From Streptomyces sp. NRRL S-87 (GTDB taxonomy: Bacteria > Actinomycetota > Actinomycetes > Streptomycetales > Streptomycetaceae), in contig NZ_JOGB01000037.1 of the NCBI RefSeq assembly GCF_000719335.1, positions 1 through 64,000 on the forward strand: 64,000 nucleotides of DNA, written 5' to 3'. Each line of letters opens with the position of its first letter. The stretch's first letter is position 1. Of the stretch, positions 1-7,624 are shown in pieces. The translations under genes and the position numbers were made by a program. The notes under the pieces are model-generated. The model did not search any database, was not told where the DNA came from, and saw only the letters and a program-made list of their open reading frames with translations.

Positions 1-2181
1 ACCCCCACCCCCGCCCCAACTCCCGCCCCCGCCGTACGGGGACAGGAAGCCCCCCACGTCCTGCTCGGCCAGCTGCTGCGCCTCACGGGCCAGCGCGTCC
101 GCCCGCTGCGCCTCCGCCAGCGCGCCCGACGCGTCCGGGCCGGCCAGCTCCCGGGCCCGTTCCAGGTGCCGCTGCGCCTCCGCCAGCCGGGTGCGGGCCC
201 GGCTGCCGACCGCCCCCCGGGAGGTCGTGACGTAGTCCGCGGCCGCTCCGATCGTGCTGCGCGCGGTCAGCAGGGTCTGCTCCAGCAGGGCCCGGGCCCG
301 CTGGTTGGAGGTCTCCCGCTCCCGCGCACCGGCCAGCGCCTCGTCCAGCACGGCGTCCGCCTCCTCGGTCCGGCGCAGCGCGTCGAGCGGGTCGTACCGG
401 CCGGCGGCCCGCTCCTGCCGTACGTCGGCCAGCACCGACTCCGCCCGGGCGATGCGGCCGCGCAGGTCGGCGGTGGACACCCCGTCGGTGGTGCCCGTGA
501 GGAGTCCGCGCGCGTCGGCGAGGTCGGTCTCGGTCTCGGTGAGCGCGCCGTCGAGCCGGCCGGCCGCCTCGGCGAGGTCCTGGGCCCGCCGCTCCACGGC
601 GTCCACGAGGGTGGCGGCCTGGTCGACCGCGCCCTCCGCGGCCCGGACGTGGACGGCGGCGACGGCGTTGTCCGCGGCGTCGAGGGCGGTGCGGGCCTCG
701 CCCAGGCTGGTGGTGGCGAACAGCAGCCGGTCCTCGGCCTGTTCGACGCTGCCGGCGACCGGGGCGGAGGCGGAGTCGGCGTACCGGGTGCGCAGTGCGG
801 TCAGGGTGGCCCGGGCGATGGTGGTCCGGCCGGTCAGCTCGCGGAAGCGGGCCTCGACGGCCGCCAGCGCCTGCGGGGCGTTCTTCTGCAGGTCGCGCAG
901 CCGGTCGAAGGCCTCCGTCTCGGCGTCGAGGCCGGCGTTGGCCTCGGTGCAGCGGGCGATGATCTCGTCGAGCATGCGGCGCCGGGTGGGGTCGTCCTCG
1001 GGGTAGGCGTCGTCGAGTTGCTGGCGCAGCCGGAAGGCGGCGGTCAGCTCGTCCTCGGCGCGGGCCAGGGCCTCGGTGAACGGCCGGGCCGCCGCGTCGC
1101 CGAACTGGGCGGTGGCGAAGCCGAGTTCCTCGGTGCTGGTGCGGACCGCGTCGTCGGTCTCGACCAGCAGGGCCTTCGCGTGGGCGTCGAGCTCGGGCAG
1201 GGGGACCTGGCCGGGCGGGGCGGCGGGGGTGCCCCAGCCGGGCGGCGCGGGCGTGGTCGTGCCGGCCTTCGCGCCCTTGCGGCGGCGGCTGCGGCGGTAG
1301 GCGAGCGCGCCCAGGGCACCGGCGGCGCCGACCGCGACGACGGGCAGCACGTAGTCCCCGGCGCTGGTCCCGTCGTCCTCGGCCGCCGTGCGGCTGCCGC
1401 CGCCCGGGTCGGGGTCCCCGGGGGTGATCGCGGGGGTCGGTACGGGCCGGCCGCCGAGCACCGCGTCGTAGCCGTTCGCCGCGCCGATGGCCGCGCCGGC
1501 CCAGTCGTTCTGCCGCAGGGCGGGCTCGACGGCCGTCCGGGCCACGTCGTCCAGCTGCTGCTGGGTGAGGCCGGAGTCGGCGGCGGCGGAGTACGCGTAC
1601 TGGCGGTCGCCGGTGGCGATCGCGAGGAGGACGTCGTCCCTGCCGAGGCCGTTGCGCTCGGCGGTGGCGTCGGCCCAGCTCTGGGGCGAGCGTCCGGAGA
1701 AGCCGTCCACGTACGCGACGAACAGCTGCACGCGGCGGCTGTCGTACAGCCGGTCCAGGGCCCGTGCGACCTCCGCCCGCCGGCCCGCGACGGCTCCGAC
1801 CCGGTCGGTGACCTGGCCCTGTCGGTCCAGCGCGATGGGGTCGTCGGCGGGGGCGCGGGCCGGCCCCGCCGGCTGCGCGTGCGGTACGGCCGCCACGGCG
1901 CGCGGTACGGCCGCCACGGCCGTGCCCGGCGCGGTCCGGCGGGCCGGGTCGGTGCCCAGGCCGTCGAGGTGCCCGGTGGCCGCGCGGGCGGCGTGCTCCG
2001 GGGGGCGGACGGTGTGCGGGGCGGGACGGTCCGCCCGTTCGGGCGGGGCCGCCACGGCGGCGCCGGGGCCCTGTGACACGGACTCCGTCAGGGCGAAGGC
2101 CGTGAGGCCGAGCGCGGCGAGCGCGAGGGCTGCGCGGGCGGCCGCGCCGGCGCGGCTGCGTCTCCTCCTCGGCGGCGTCAC
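1..2181 (-). CDS. TPM-domain (YgcG-like) membrane protein, 3' end cut off
   Basis: The frame is open from a GTG at 2181 to the window edge, giving at least 727 residues without a stop. A basic N-terminus (TPPRRRRSR) and a hydrophobic stretch at about residues 12-31 look like a signal peptide or anchor. Residues about 115-245 match the TPM domain (YgcG/Psb32 type): VQLFVAYVDGFSG, then WADATAERNGLGRDDVLLAI. A second hydrophobic segment lies at about 272-290, followed by RRSRRRKG. The remaining ~420 residues are Ala/Glu/Arg-rich and probably helical, ending in a Gly-rich tail (GGGGSWGGGGG) at the edge. Residues 88-100 hold a small tandem repeat (AVAAVP twice). The role of such actinobacterial proteins is not established; membrane quality control is a guess from the TPM family. 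The start is inferred, since the RBS is weak. Confidence 0.8.
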   Translation of the reverse strand, partial: MTPPRRRRSRAGAAARAALALAALGLTAFALTESVSQGPGAAVAAPPERADRPAPHTVRPPEHAARAATGHLDGLGTDPARRTAPGTAVAAVPRAVAAVPHAQPAGPARAPADDPIALDRQGQVTDRVGAVAGRRAEVARALDRLYDSRRVQLFVAYVDGFSGRSPQSWADATAERNGLGRDDVLLAIATGDRQYAYSAAADSGLTQQQLDDVARTAVEPALRQNDWAGAAIGAANGYDAVLGGRPVPTPAITPGDPDPGGGSRTAAEDDGTSAGDYVLPVVAVGAAGALGALAYRRSRRRKGAKAGTTTPAPPGWGTPAAPPGQVPLPELDAHAKALLVETDDAVRTSTEELGFATAQFGDAAARPFTEALARAEDELTAAFRLRQQLDDAYPEDDPTRRRMLDEIIARCTEANAGLDAETEAFDRLRDLQKNAPQALAAVEARFRELTGRTTIARATLTALRTRYADSASAPVAGSVEQAEDRLLFATTSLGEARTALDAADNAVAAVHVRAAEGAVDQAATLVDAVERRAQDLAEAAGRLDGALTETETDLADARGLLTGTTDGVSTADLRGRIARAESVLADVRQERAAGRYDPLDALRRTEEADAVLDEALAGARERETSNQRARALLEQTLLTARSTIGAAADYVTTSRGAVGSRARTRLAEAQRHLERARELAGPDASGALAEAQRADALAREAQQLAEQDVGGFLSPYGGGGSWGGGGG

Positions 2182-2642
2182 ATCTGGGAGCGTATGGGGG
2201 GTTCGTCCCCCTCGCGACCGGAGCCGCGGGCGGTGTCGTCGGCGAGGCCGCGCGTCCCGGCCGCGGGACGGTGCGGACCCTGCGGAATGCCCCCCCCGGC
2301 CGATTGCCCTGGTGCTTCGCGCCGTGCCCTCCATGACGGGGCCGGCAGTGGCCAGAGCCCTTGGTTGCTGGAACCGCCGGTGCCGGGCGCGGCGGGGCCG
2401 CTCGGTTCAGCGCGGAATGCGTAAAGGGGATTCGTGCATTCCGTTCCCCCCCTTTTTAGCGGGTATTGAGACACCGGTCGGTCATATCTAGCCGAGCTTG
2501 ATTGTGGGTGGGGTGTACTTGCTCAGAGCTTCCTCAATTCTGTTGTCGATGTTCACTCAATCGTGATCCCTTGGTCCTGCCCGGCCGCTGACCCGCGACC
2601 GGAGCCCCAGGTTGGGCACGGATTATTCGGATCGGAGAACCT
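2182..2642. other. 461-nt divergent intergenic region
   Basis: No convincing gene. It separates the TPM-protein gene (minus) from the small secreted-protein gene (plus), so it should carry both promoters, but I could not fix a -35/-10 pair. The last ~200 nt are visibly more AT-rich than the surroundings. An imperfectly spaced inverted repeat (8-bp arms CGGAATGC/GCATTCCG at 2413-2420 and 2436-2443) precedes a run of C then T. Confidence 0.5.
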
Positions 2643-3218
2643 GTGAACAAGCAGTTGAAGGCCGTCGCATTCACGACCGCTGCGGCCGGTGCTGCGGTGA
2701 TGATGGCCGTCACGCCGGCCTCGGCCGCCGTGACGCCCGGAGCCTCGACCATTGTGGCGAAGAGCAGTACCCCGAACACCGCGACCAGTTCCCTTGCGGG
2801 CTGGGATGCTCGGCGCGCTCGGGGCTGCACGAGTGGCGCCTACCTCCTGGGCCGCGTCACCTACCACCTCGGCCGGGTAACGGCGACCAGCGTTGAGCTG
2901 AAGAGCTTCGACCTTGAACTCACCGGCGGCAAGGTCACCCAGGTCGGCGGCATCCGCATCGCCCGTGGCACCGACGGCAAGCAGGTTTGGGGCAACCCGT
3001 GGAGCATCCCCCCTTACACGCCGAGCCGCACCCAGAAGAAGAACTACCCGGTGAACAAGGTAATTCCGGCGGGTGAGGCGAGGGCCAAGGCTATTCAGCT
3101 CACCGTCTACTGGAACGTCTCGCAGGCGCGGGGCGGCGAGCCGGCGGACTGCTGGGGCCAGGGTGATTTCATCTTCAAGGTTCGCCCGGGCAGGTTTACC
3201 TACAACGAGCCCGCCTGA
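2643..3218 (+). CDS. small secreted protein, unknown function
   Basis: 191 residues from GTG with GGAGAA about 7 nt upstream. The N-terminus is a standard Sec signal peptide: MNKQLK, a hydrophobic core, and a likely cleavage after ASA near residue 28. The mature part has two cysteines (in RGCTSG and ADCWGQ) that could form one disulphide, and many alternating beta-type stretches (VELKSFDLEL, IQLTVYWNV). I recognise no family. Codon use is less GC-biased at third positions than in the neighbouring sdh genes, which may indicate transfer or low expression. A perfect 17-bp hairpin follows. It is likely monocistronic and exported. Confidence 0.75.
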   Translation: MNKQLKAVAFTTAAAGAAVMMAVTPASAAVTPGASTIVAKSSTPNTATSSLAGWDARRARGCTSGAYLLGRVTYHLGRVTATSVELKSFDLELTGGKVTQVGGIRIARGTDGKQVWGNPWSIPPYTPSRTQKKNYPVNKVIPAGEARAKAIQLTVYWNVSQARGGEPADCWGQGDFIFKVRPGRFTYNEPA

Positions 3219-3263
3219 TGCAGCCTGAGGCGGCCCCGCCGAAATAGGCGAGAGGTGCTGCTG

Positions 3264-3303
3264 TGAGGGAATGGGGTCGCCCGACGGCGACCCCATTCCC
3301 TCA
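3264..3303. terminator. bidirectional terminator hairpin
   Basis: Perfect 17-bp stem (3264-3280 with 3287-3303) and a 6-nt loop, placed between the convergent ends of the secreted-protein gene (stop 3218) and sdhB (stop 3313). There is no long U-tract on either side, as is common in Streptomyces. Confidence 0.85.
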
Positions 3304-3312
3304 TTCGCCGCG

Positions 3313-4077
3313 CTACCGGCGGCGGATGCGGTTGCCGAGCCAGACCAGGGGGTCGTACTTGCGGTCGACGGCGCGTTCCTTCAGGGGGATCAGGGCGTTG
3401 TCCGTGATGCGGATGCCCTCGGGGCAGACCTCCGTGCAGCACTTGGTGATGTTGCAGTAGCCCAGGCCGTGGTCCTCCTGGGCGGTCCGCTTGCGGTCGA
3501 GGCCCTGGGACTCGGCCGCGTCCAGCGGGTGCATGTCCAGCTCCGCGACCCGCATCAGGAAGCGCGGCCCGGCGAAGGCGGCCTTGTTCTCCTCGTGGTC
3601 GCGCACCACGTGGCACGTGTCCTGGCACAGGAAGCACTCGATGCACTTGCGGAACTCCTGCGAGCGGTCCACGTCCACCTGCTGCATCCGGTACTCGCCC
3701 GCGGCCACCCCCGGCGGCGGCACGAAGGCCGGGACCTCGCGCGCCTTCGCGTAGTTGAAGCCCACGTCCGTGACGAGGTCGCGGATGACGGGGAAGGCCC
3801 GCAGCGGGGTGACCGTGACGGTCTCGGAGCGGTCGAAGACCGACATGCGCGTCATGCACATCAGCCGCGGCCGCCCGTTGATCTCCGCGCTGCACGAACC
3901 GCACTTGCCCGCCTTGCAGTTCCACCGCACCGCCAGGTCCGAGGCCTGCGTGGCCTGCAGCCGGTGGATGATGTCCAGCACCACCTCCCCGTCGTTGACC
4001 TCGACGGTGAAGTCGGCCAGGTCCCCGCCCTCCGCGTCGCCCCGCCAGACCCGGAAGCGTGCGTCGTAGGTCGTCAC
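3313..4077 (-). CDS. sdhB: succinate dehydrogenase iron-sulfur subunit
   Basis: 254 residues from a GTG that overlaps the sdhA stop by 4 nt (GTGA), so the two are translationally coupled. It carries electrons from the SdhA flavin to quinone. All three clusters are visible: a plant-type [2Fe-2S] site with Cys54, Cys59, Cys62 and Cys74 (CKAGKCGSC...C), a [4Fe-4S] site CIECFLCQDTC (145-155) with CP-type Cys218, and the [3Fe-4S] site in CNITKCCTEVCPEG (208-221). It is the last gene of the sdhC-sdhA-sdhB operon, ending at the shared terminator 3264-3303. The length is normal for the actinobacterial Sdh1 type. Confidence 0.95.
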   Translation of the reverse strand: MTTYDARFRVWRGDAEGGDLADFTVEVNDGEVVLDIIHRLQATQASDLAVRWNCKAGKCGSCSAEINGRPRLMCMTRMSVFDRSETVTVTPLRAFPVIRDLVTDVGFNYAKAREVPAFVPPPGVAAGEYRMQQVDVDRSQEFRKCIECFLCQDTCHVVRDHEENKAAFAGPRFLMRVAELDMHPLDAAESQGLDRKRTAQEDHGLGYCNITKCCTEVCPEGIRITDNALIPLKERAVDRKYDPLVWLGNRIRRR

Positions 4078-5987
4078 TCGTAGAGCTCCTCTTCGGCGAG
4101 GTACTTGACCAGCTCTTCCTTCTCGAAGAGCGCGAGCAGGTCCGGACGGATGGGTTCGGTGCGGGTGCGGACCAGCTCGATGCGGTCGGCGGCCGGGTCC
4201 GCGGGGGCCGGGTCGACGGGGCGGCACAGCAGGTTCACCGGCCGCCAGGTCCGCTCCATCGCGGGGCGGTCCTCCCGGGTGTGCCCGCCGCGGCTCTCGG
4301 TGCGCTCCAGGGCCGCCTTCGCCACGCACTCGCTGACCAGCAGCATGTTCCGCAGGTCCAGCGCCAGGTGCCAGCCGGGGTTGAACTGCCGGTGGCCCTC
4401 GACCCCGGCCCGGGCCGCCCGCGCGCGCAGGGCGGAGAGCCGTTCCAGGGCCTCGCGCATCTCGCCCTCCCGGCGGATGATGCCCACCAGGTCGTTCATG
4501 GTGTGCTGGAGCTCCTGGTGGAGCGTGTACGGGTTCTCGGCGCCCTCGGCGGCGTGGAACGGCGCCAGCGCCTCCGCCGCCGCCTCGTCGATCCGGGCCT
4601 GCGCCACCGTCGGCCGCGTGCCGGTCCCGATCCGCCCGGCCGCGTACTCGGCGGCGTGCAGCCCGGCCCGGCGGCCGAAGACCAGCAGGTCGGACAGCGA
4701 GTTGCCGCCCAGCCGGTTCGAGCCGTGCATGCCGCCGGCCACCTCACCGGCCGCGTACAGGCCGGGGACGCCCACGGTCGCGGCGGTCTCGGAGTCGACG
4801 GCGATCCCGCCCATCACGTAGTGGCAGGTCGGGCCGACCTCCATGGGCTCGGCGGTGATGTCGACGTCGGCCAGTTCCTTGAACTGGTGGTACATGGAGG
4901 GCAGCCGCCGCCTGATCCGCTCCGCCGGCATGCGGGTGGACACGTCCAGGAAGACCCCGCCGTGCGGGGAGCCGCGCCCGGCCTTGACCTCGGAGTTGAT
5001 GGCCCGGGCGACCTCGTCGCGGGGCAGCAGCTCGGGCGGGCGCCGGTTGTGGTCCGGGTCCTCGTACCAGCGGTCGCCCTCCTCCTCCGTCTCGGCGTAC
5101 TTCTCCTTGAAGACGTCCGGGACGTAGTCGAACATGAAGCGCCTGCCCTCGGAGTTGCGCAGTACCCCGCCGTCGCCGCGCACCGACTCGGTGACGAGGA
5201 TGCCCTTCACCGACGGCGGCCAGACCATGCCGGTGGGGTGGAACTGGACGAACTCCATGTTCAGCAGCGGCGCCCCGGCCAGCAGTGCCAGCGCGTGCCC
5301 GTCGCCGGTGTACTCCCACGAGTTGGACGTCGTCTTGAAGGACTTGCCGATGCCGCCCGTGGCCAGCACGACCGCCGGGGCCTCCAGGACGAAGAAGCGG
5401 CCGGACTCCCGCTCGTAGCAGAAGACGCCGGCGACCGCGCCGCCGGCGTCCTTCACGACGCGGGTGACGGTGCACTCCTGGAAGATCCTGATGCCGGACT
5501 CGTAGTCGCCGGTCTCGGCGTGGTCCTTCTGCTGCAGCTGGACGATCTTCTGCTGGAGCGTGCGGATCAGTTCGAGGCCGGTGCGGTCCCCGACGTGCGC
5601 CAGCCGCGGGTACTCGTGGCCGCCGAAGTTGCGCTGCGAGATCCGCCCGTCCGGGGTGCGGTCGAAGAGGGCGCCCCAGGTCTCCAGCTCCCAGACCCGG
5701 TCGGGGGCCTCCTTGGCGTGCAGCTCGGCCATCCGCCACTGGTTGAGGAACTTCCCGCCGCGCATGGTGTCGCGGAAGTGCACCTGCCAGTTGTCGTGCT
5801 CGTTCACGTTGCCCATGGAGGCGGCGATGCCGCCCTCGGCCATCACCGTGTGGGCCTTGCCGAAGAGGGACTTGCAGATCACCGCGGTACGGGCGCCCCG
5901 CTCGCGGGCCTCGATCGCGGCCCGCAGCCCGGCGCCCCCGGCGCCGACCACGACCACGTCCCACTCCTGCCGGTCGACTTGAGCCAT
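4074..5987 (-). CDS. sdhA: succinate dehydrogenase flavoprotein subunit
   Basis: 637 residues. Oxidises succinate to fumarate with covalently bound FAD. The N-terminal Rossmann motif is VVVVGAGGAGLRAA (11-24), and the FAD-linking His is His46 in KAHTVMAEGG. The fumarate reductase/SDH catalytic region includes FVQFHPTGM and GGNSLSDLLVFGRRAG, and the C-terminal helical domain ends ...AEEELYE. The ATG at 5987 lies 26 nt after the sdhC stop; the start is chosen because the FAD motif begins 10 residues later, as in homologues. The reading frame continues upstream inside sdhC but that part is not conserved. It is coupled to sdhB by a 4-nt overlap. Confidence 0.95.
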   Translation of the reverse strand: MAQVDRQEWDVVVVGAGGAGLRAAIEARERGARTAVICKSLFGKAHTVMAEGGIAASMGNVNEHDNWQVHFRDTMRGGKFLNQWRMAELHAKEAPDRVWELETWGALFDRTPDGRISQRNFGGHEYPRLAHVGDRTGLELIRTLQQKIVQLQQKDHAETGDYESGIRIFQECTVTRVVKDAGGAVAGVFCYERESGRFFVLEAPAVVLATGGIGKSFKTTSNSWEYTGDGHALALLAGAPLLNMEFVQFHPTGMVWPPSVKGILVTESVRGDGGVLRNSEGRRFMFDYVPDVFKEKYAETEEEGDRWYEDPDHNRRPPELLPRDEVARAINSEVKAGRGSPHGGVFLDVSTRMPAERIRRRLPSMYHQFKELADVDITAEPMEVGPTCHYVMGGIAVDSETAATVGVPGLYAAGEVAGGMHGSNRLGGNSLSDLLVFGRRAGLHAAEYAAGRIGTGTRPTVAQARIDEAAAEALAPFHAAEGAENPYTLHQELQHTMNDLVGIIRREGEMREALERLSALRARAARAGVEGHRQFNPGWHLALDLRNMLLVSECVAKAALERTESRGGHTREDRPAMERTWRPVNLLCRPVDPAPADPAADRIELVRTRTEPIRPDLLALFEKEELVKYLAEEELYE

Positions 5988-6013
5988 CTCGTGCAGCACC
6001 TTTCCGTGGGGAG

Positions 6014-6838
6014 CTAGAAGAAGCGCGGATCCTCGAAGGCGCCGGTGGCCAGCAGGTACACGTACAGGTCGCACACCGCGACGCTGACCAGCGAGGACCA
6101 GGCCAGCAGCATGTGGCGGGCGTTGAGCCTCCCCACCCAGCCCCACATCCGGTAGCGCACCGGGTGCTTGGAGAAGTGCTTCAGGCGGCCGCCGATGATG
6201 TGCCGGCAGGAATGGCAGGACAGCGTGTACGCCCAGATCAGCACGATGTTCGCGAGGAAGACCAGGCTGCCCAGGCCCATGTGGCCCCAGGCGTAGTGCT
6301 CGTCGCGGAAGGTCAGCACGGTGTCGTACGTGAGGATGCCGGCGACCGGCAGCGCCGCGTAGAAGAAGTACCGGTGCAGGTTCTGCAGGATCAGCGGGAA
6401 GCGGGTCTCCCCGGTGTACGCCGTGTGGGGCTCGGCCACCGCGCAGGCGGGAGGCGAGGCCCAGAAGCCGCGGTAGTAGGCCTTGCGGTAGTAGTAGCAG
6501 GTCAGCCGGAAGCCGAGCGGGAAGACCAGGATCAGCAGGGCGGGGGACAGGCCCCACCAGCTGCCGAACAGGGCCCAGTTGGGGCCGCCGTGCATGGGCG
6601 CGCAGTTCTCCGCCAGGCAGGGCGAGTAGAAGGGCGAGACGTAGGGCGCCGCGTAGTAGTGGGCGTTCGCGAAGGCCCGCCAGGTCGAGTACGCGATGAA
6701 GGCGAGCAGGCCGGCCGCGGTGGCGGCGGGGGCCAGCCACCAGCGGTCGGTGCGCAGGTGCCGGGCCCGGATCGCGGCCCGGGAGGGGTCGTGGACGCCG
6801 GTCAGCCGGTGGGGCGGTGGTTGGGTGCCTGTGGCCAA
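6014..6838 (-). CDS. sdhC: succinate dehydrogenase membrane anchor (Sdh1 type)
   Basis: 274 residues from a TTG start with CGGAG about 9 nt upstream; the longer in-frame ORF adds only a Pro/Arg-rich tail. About five membrane segments are visible (roughly 35-52, 92-112, 155-175, 188-207, 243-264). It has no separate SdhD partner, as in single-anchor Sdh enzymes. Cys74 and Cys79 (SPCLAENCAP) and the motif CHSCRH at 208-213 stand out. As I recall, mycobacterial Sdh1 carries a membrane-embedded Rieske-type [2Fe-2S] centre, and this Cys/His motif fits such a site; that is inference. First gene of sdhC-A-B. Confidence 0.88.
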   Translation of the reverse strand: MATGTQPPPHRLTGVHDPSRAAIRARHLRTDRWWLAPAATAAGLLAFIAYSTWRAFANAHYYAAPYVSPFYSPCLAENCAPMHGGPNWALFGSWWGLSPALLILVFPLGFRLTCYYYRKAYYRGFWASPPACAVAEPHTAYTGETRFPLILQNLHRYFFYAALPVAGILTYDTVLTFRDEHYAWGHMGLGSLVFLANIVLIWAYTLSCHSCRHIIGGRLKHFSKHPVRYRMWGWVGRLNARHMLLAWSSLVSVAVCDLYVYLLATGAFEDPRFF

Positions 6839-7040
6839 GAGGGACTCCGGGTGGAGTGGGCGAGGGGTGTGCGGCCGCGCCGCCGGGGTGCGGACCGGCG
6901 CGGCCGTGGGGGCGGGAACGCGACGGCGCCGCACCGGGCCGCCGCGGGAACGCGGTGGCCCGGACGGCGCCGGAGCGCGCGCCGGTGGCCCGTGCCCGGT
7001 GGGGGCCCGGGGCCTGGGGGAGCCGGGGGAGCCGGGGGAG

Positions 7041-7268
7041 CTACGGGGCCCGGCGGTCGCGGGCGCCGAGGCCCTCGTCGTCCGAGTCGGACCACAGGGC
7101 GGAGTCGTACGGCGTGTCGGGGATGCTGACCATGCCCGACCGGCCCGGCGGGGTGTCCCGGCCGGCGGCGGGCGGCTGCCCGGCGGCCTTCCGCTCCAGT
7201 TGCTCGACCTTTCGGGTGAGCTCGTCCAGGTTGCGGCGTACGGCGTTCAAATCGTCCTGCAGGGACAT
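7041..7268 (-). CDS. small coiled-coil protein, unknown function
   Basis: 75 residues from ATG with GTGAGGG upstream. Residues 1-30 (MSLQDDLNAVRRNLDELTRK and on) have clear heptad spacing of Leu/Val and should form a short coiled coil. The remainder is Pro/Gly/Asp-rich and probably disordered. I do not recognise a family. It lies 202 nt upstream of sdhC on the same strand, so it could share transcription with the sdh operon. Starts divergently from the lipoprotein gene at 7625. Confidence 0.65.
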   Translation of the reverse strand: MSLQDDLNAVRRNLDELTRKVEQLERKAAGQPPAAGRDTPPGRSGMVSIPDTPYDSALWSDSDDEGLGARDRRAP

Positions 7269-7624
7269 GACTTGCCCTCACTTCCGCAGGTTGCGGTGGC
7301 AACGCTCATGTGCGCCTGCGAGTGTCGCGCCTCCCGTCCCCGCTTGTGAAGGGACGTGCGGCGATTGCGGGCGCGCAGGCGCGATCTGTGCGCCCCCTCC
7401 TGTGTCCATTCTCGTCCCTCCGGGGAGGGAAGGCGCTGCCGACCCGCAACTCGCGTTGGTCCGAGCGGGTGGGGTTCGCGGCGTGGCGGGGCCCGGCTGA
7501 GGGGGCTGCGGCGGGCGGTCGATTTCAGTGGGTTCCGACACCGGTGTGATCAGCTCCATATACCGCCGAAAGTGATCGTTCACGGCCGTCCCCGCCCGTT
7601 CCGTCCCGTTCCGGAGGTACCCCC
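7269..7624. other. 356-nt divergent intergenic region
   Basis: Lies between the coiled-coil protein (minus) and the binding-protein gene (plus), so it holds both promoters. I see no gene and no clear -35/-10 pair. The only notable element is a 16-bp palindrome TCCCTCCGGGGAGGGA at 7415-7430, a possible operator. Confidence 0.45.

Noticed and set aside
7016..7041. Small G-rich repeat (GAGCCGGGG units) before sdhC
   Set aside because: Only about three short units in a GC-rich gap; no basis for a function.
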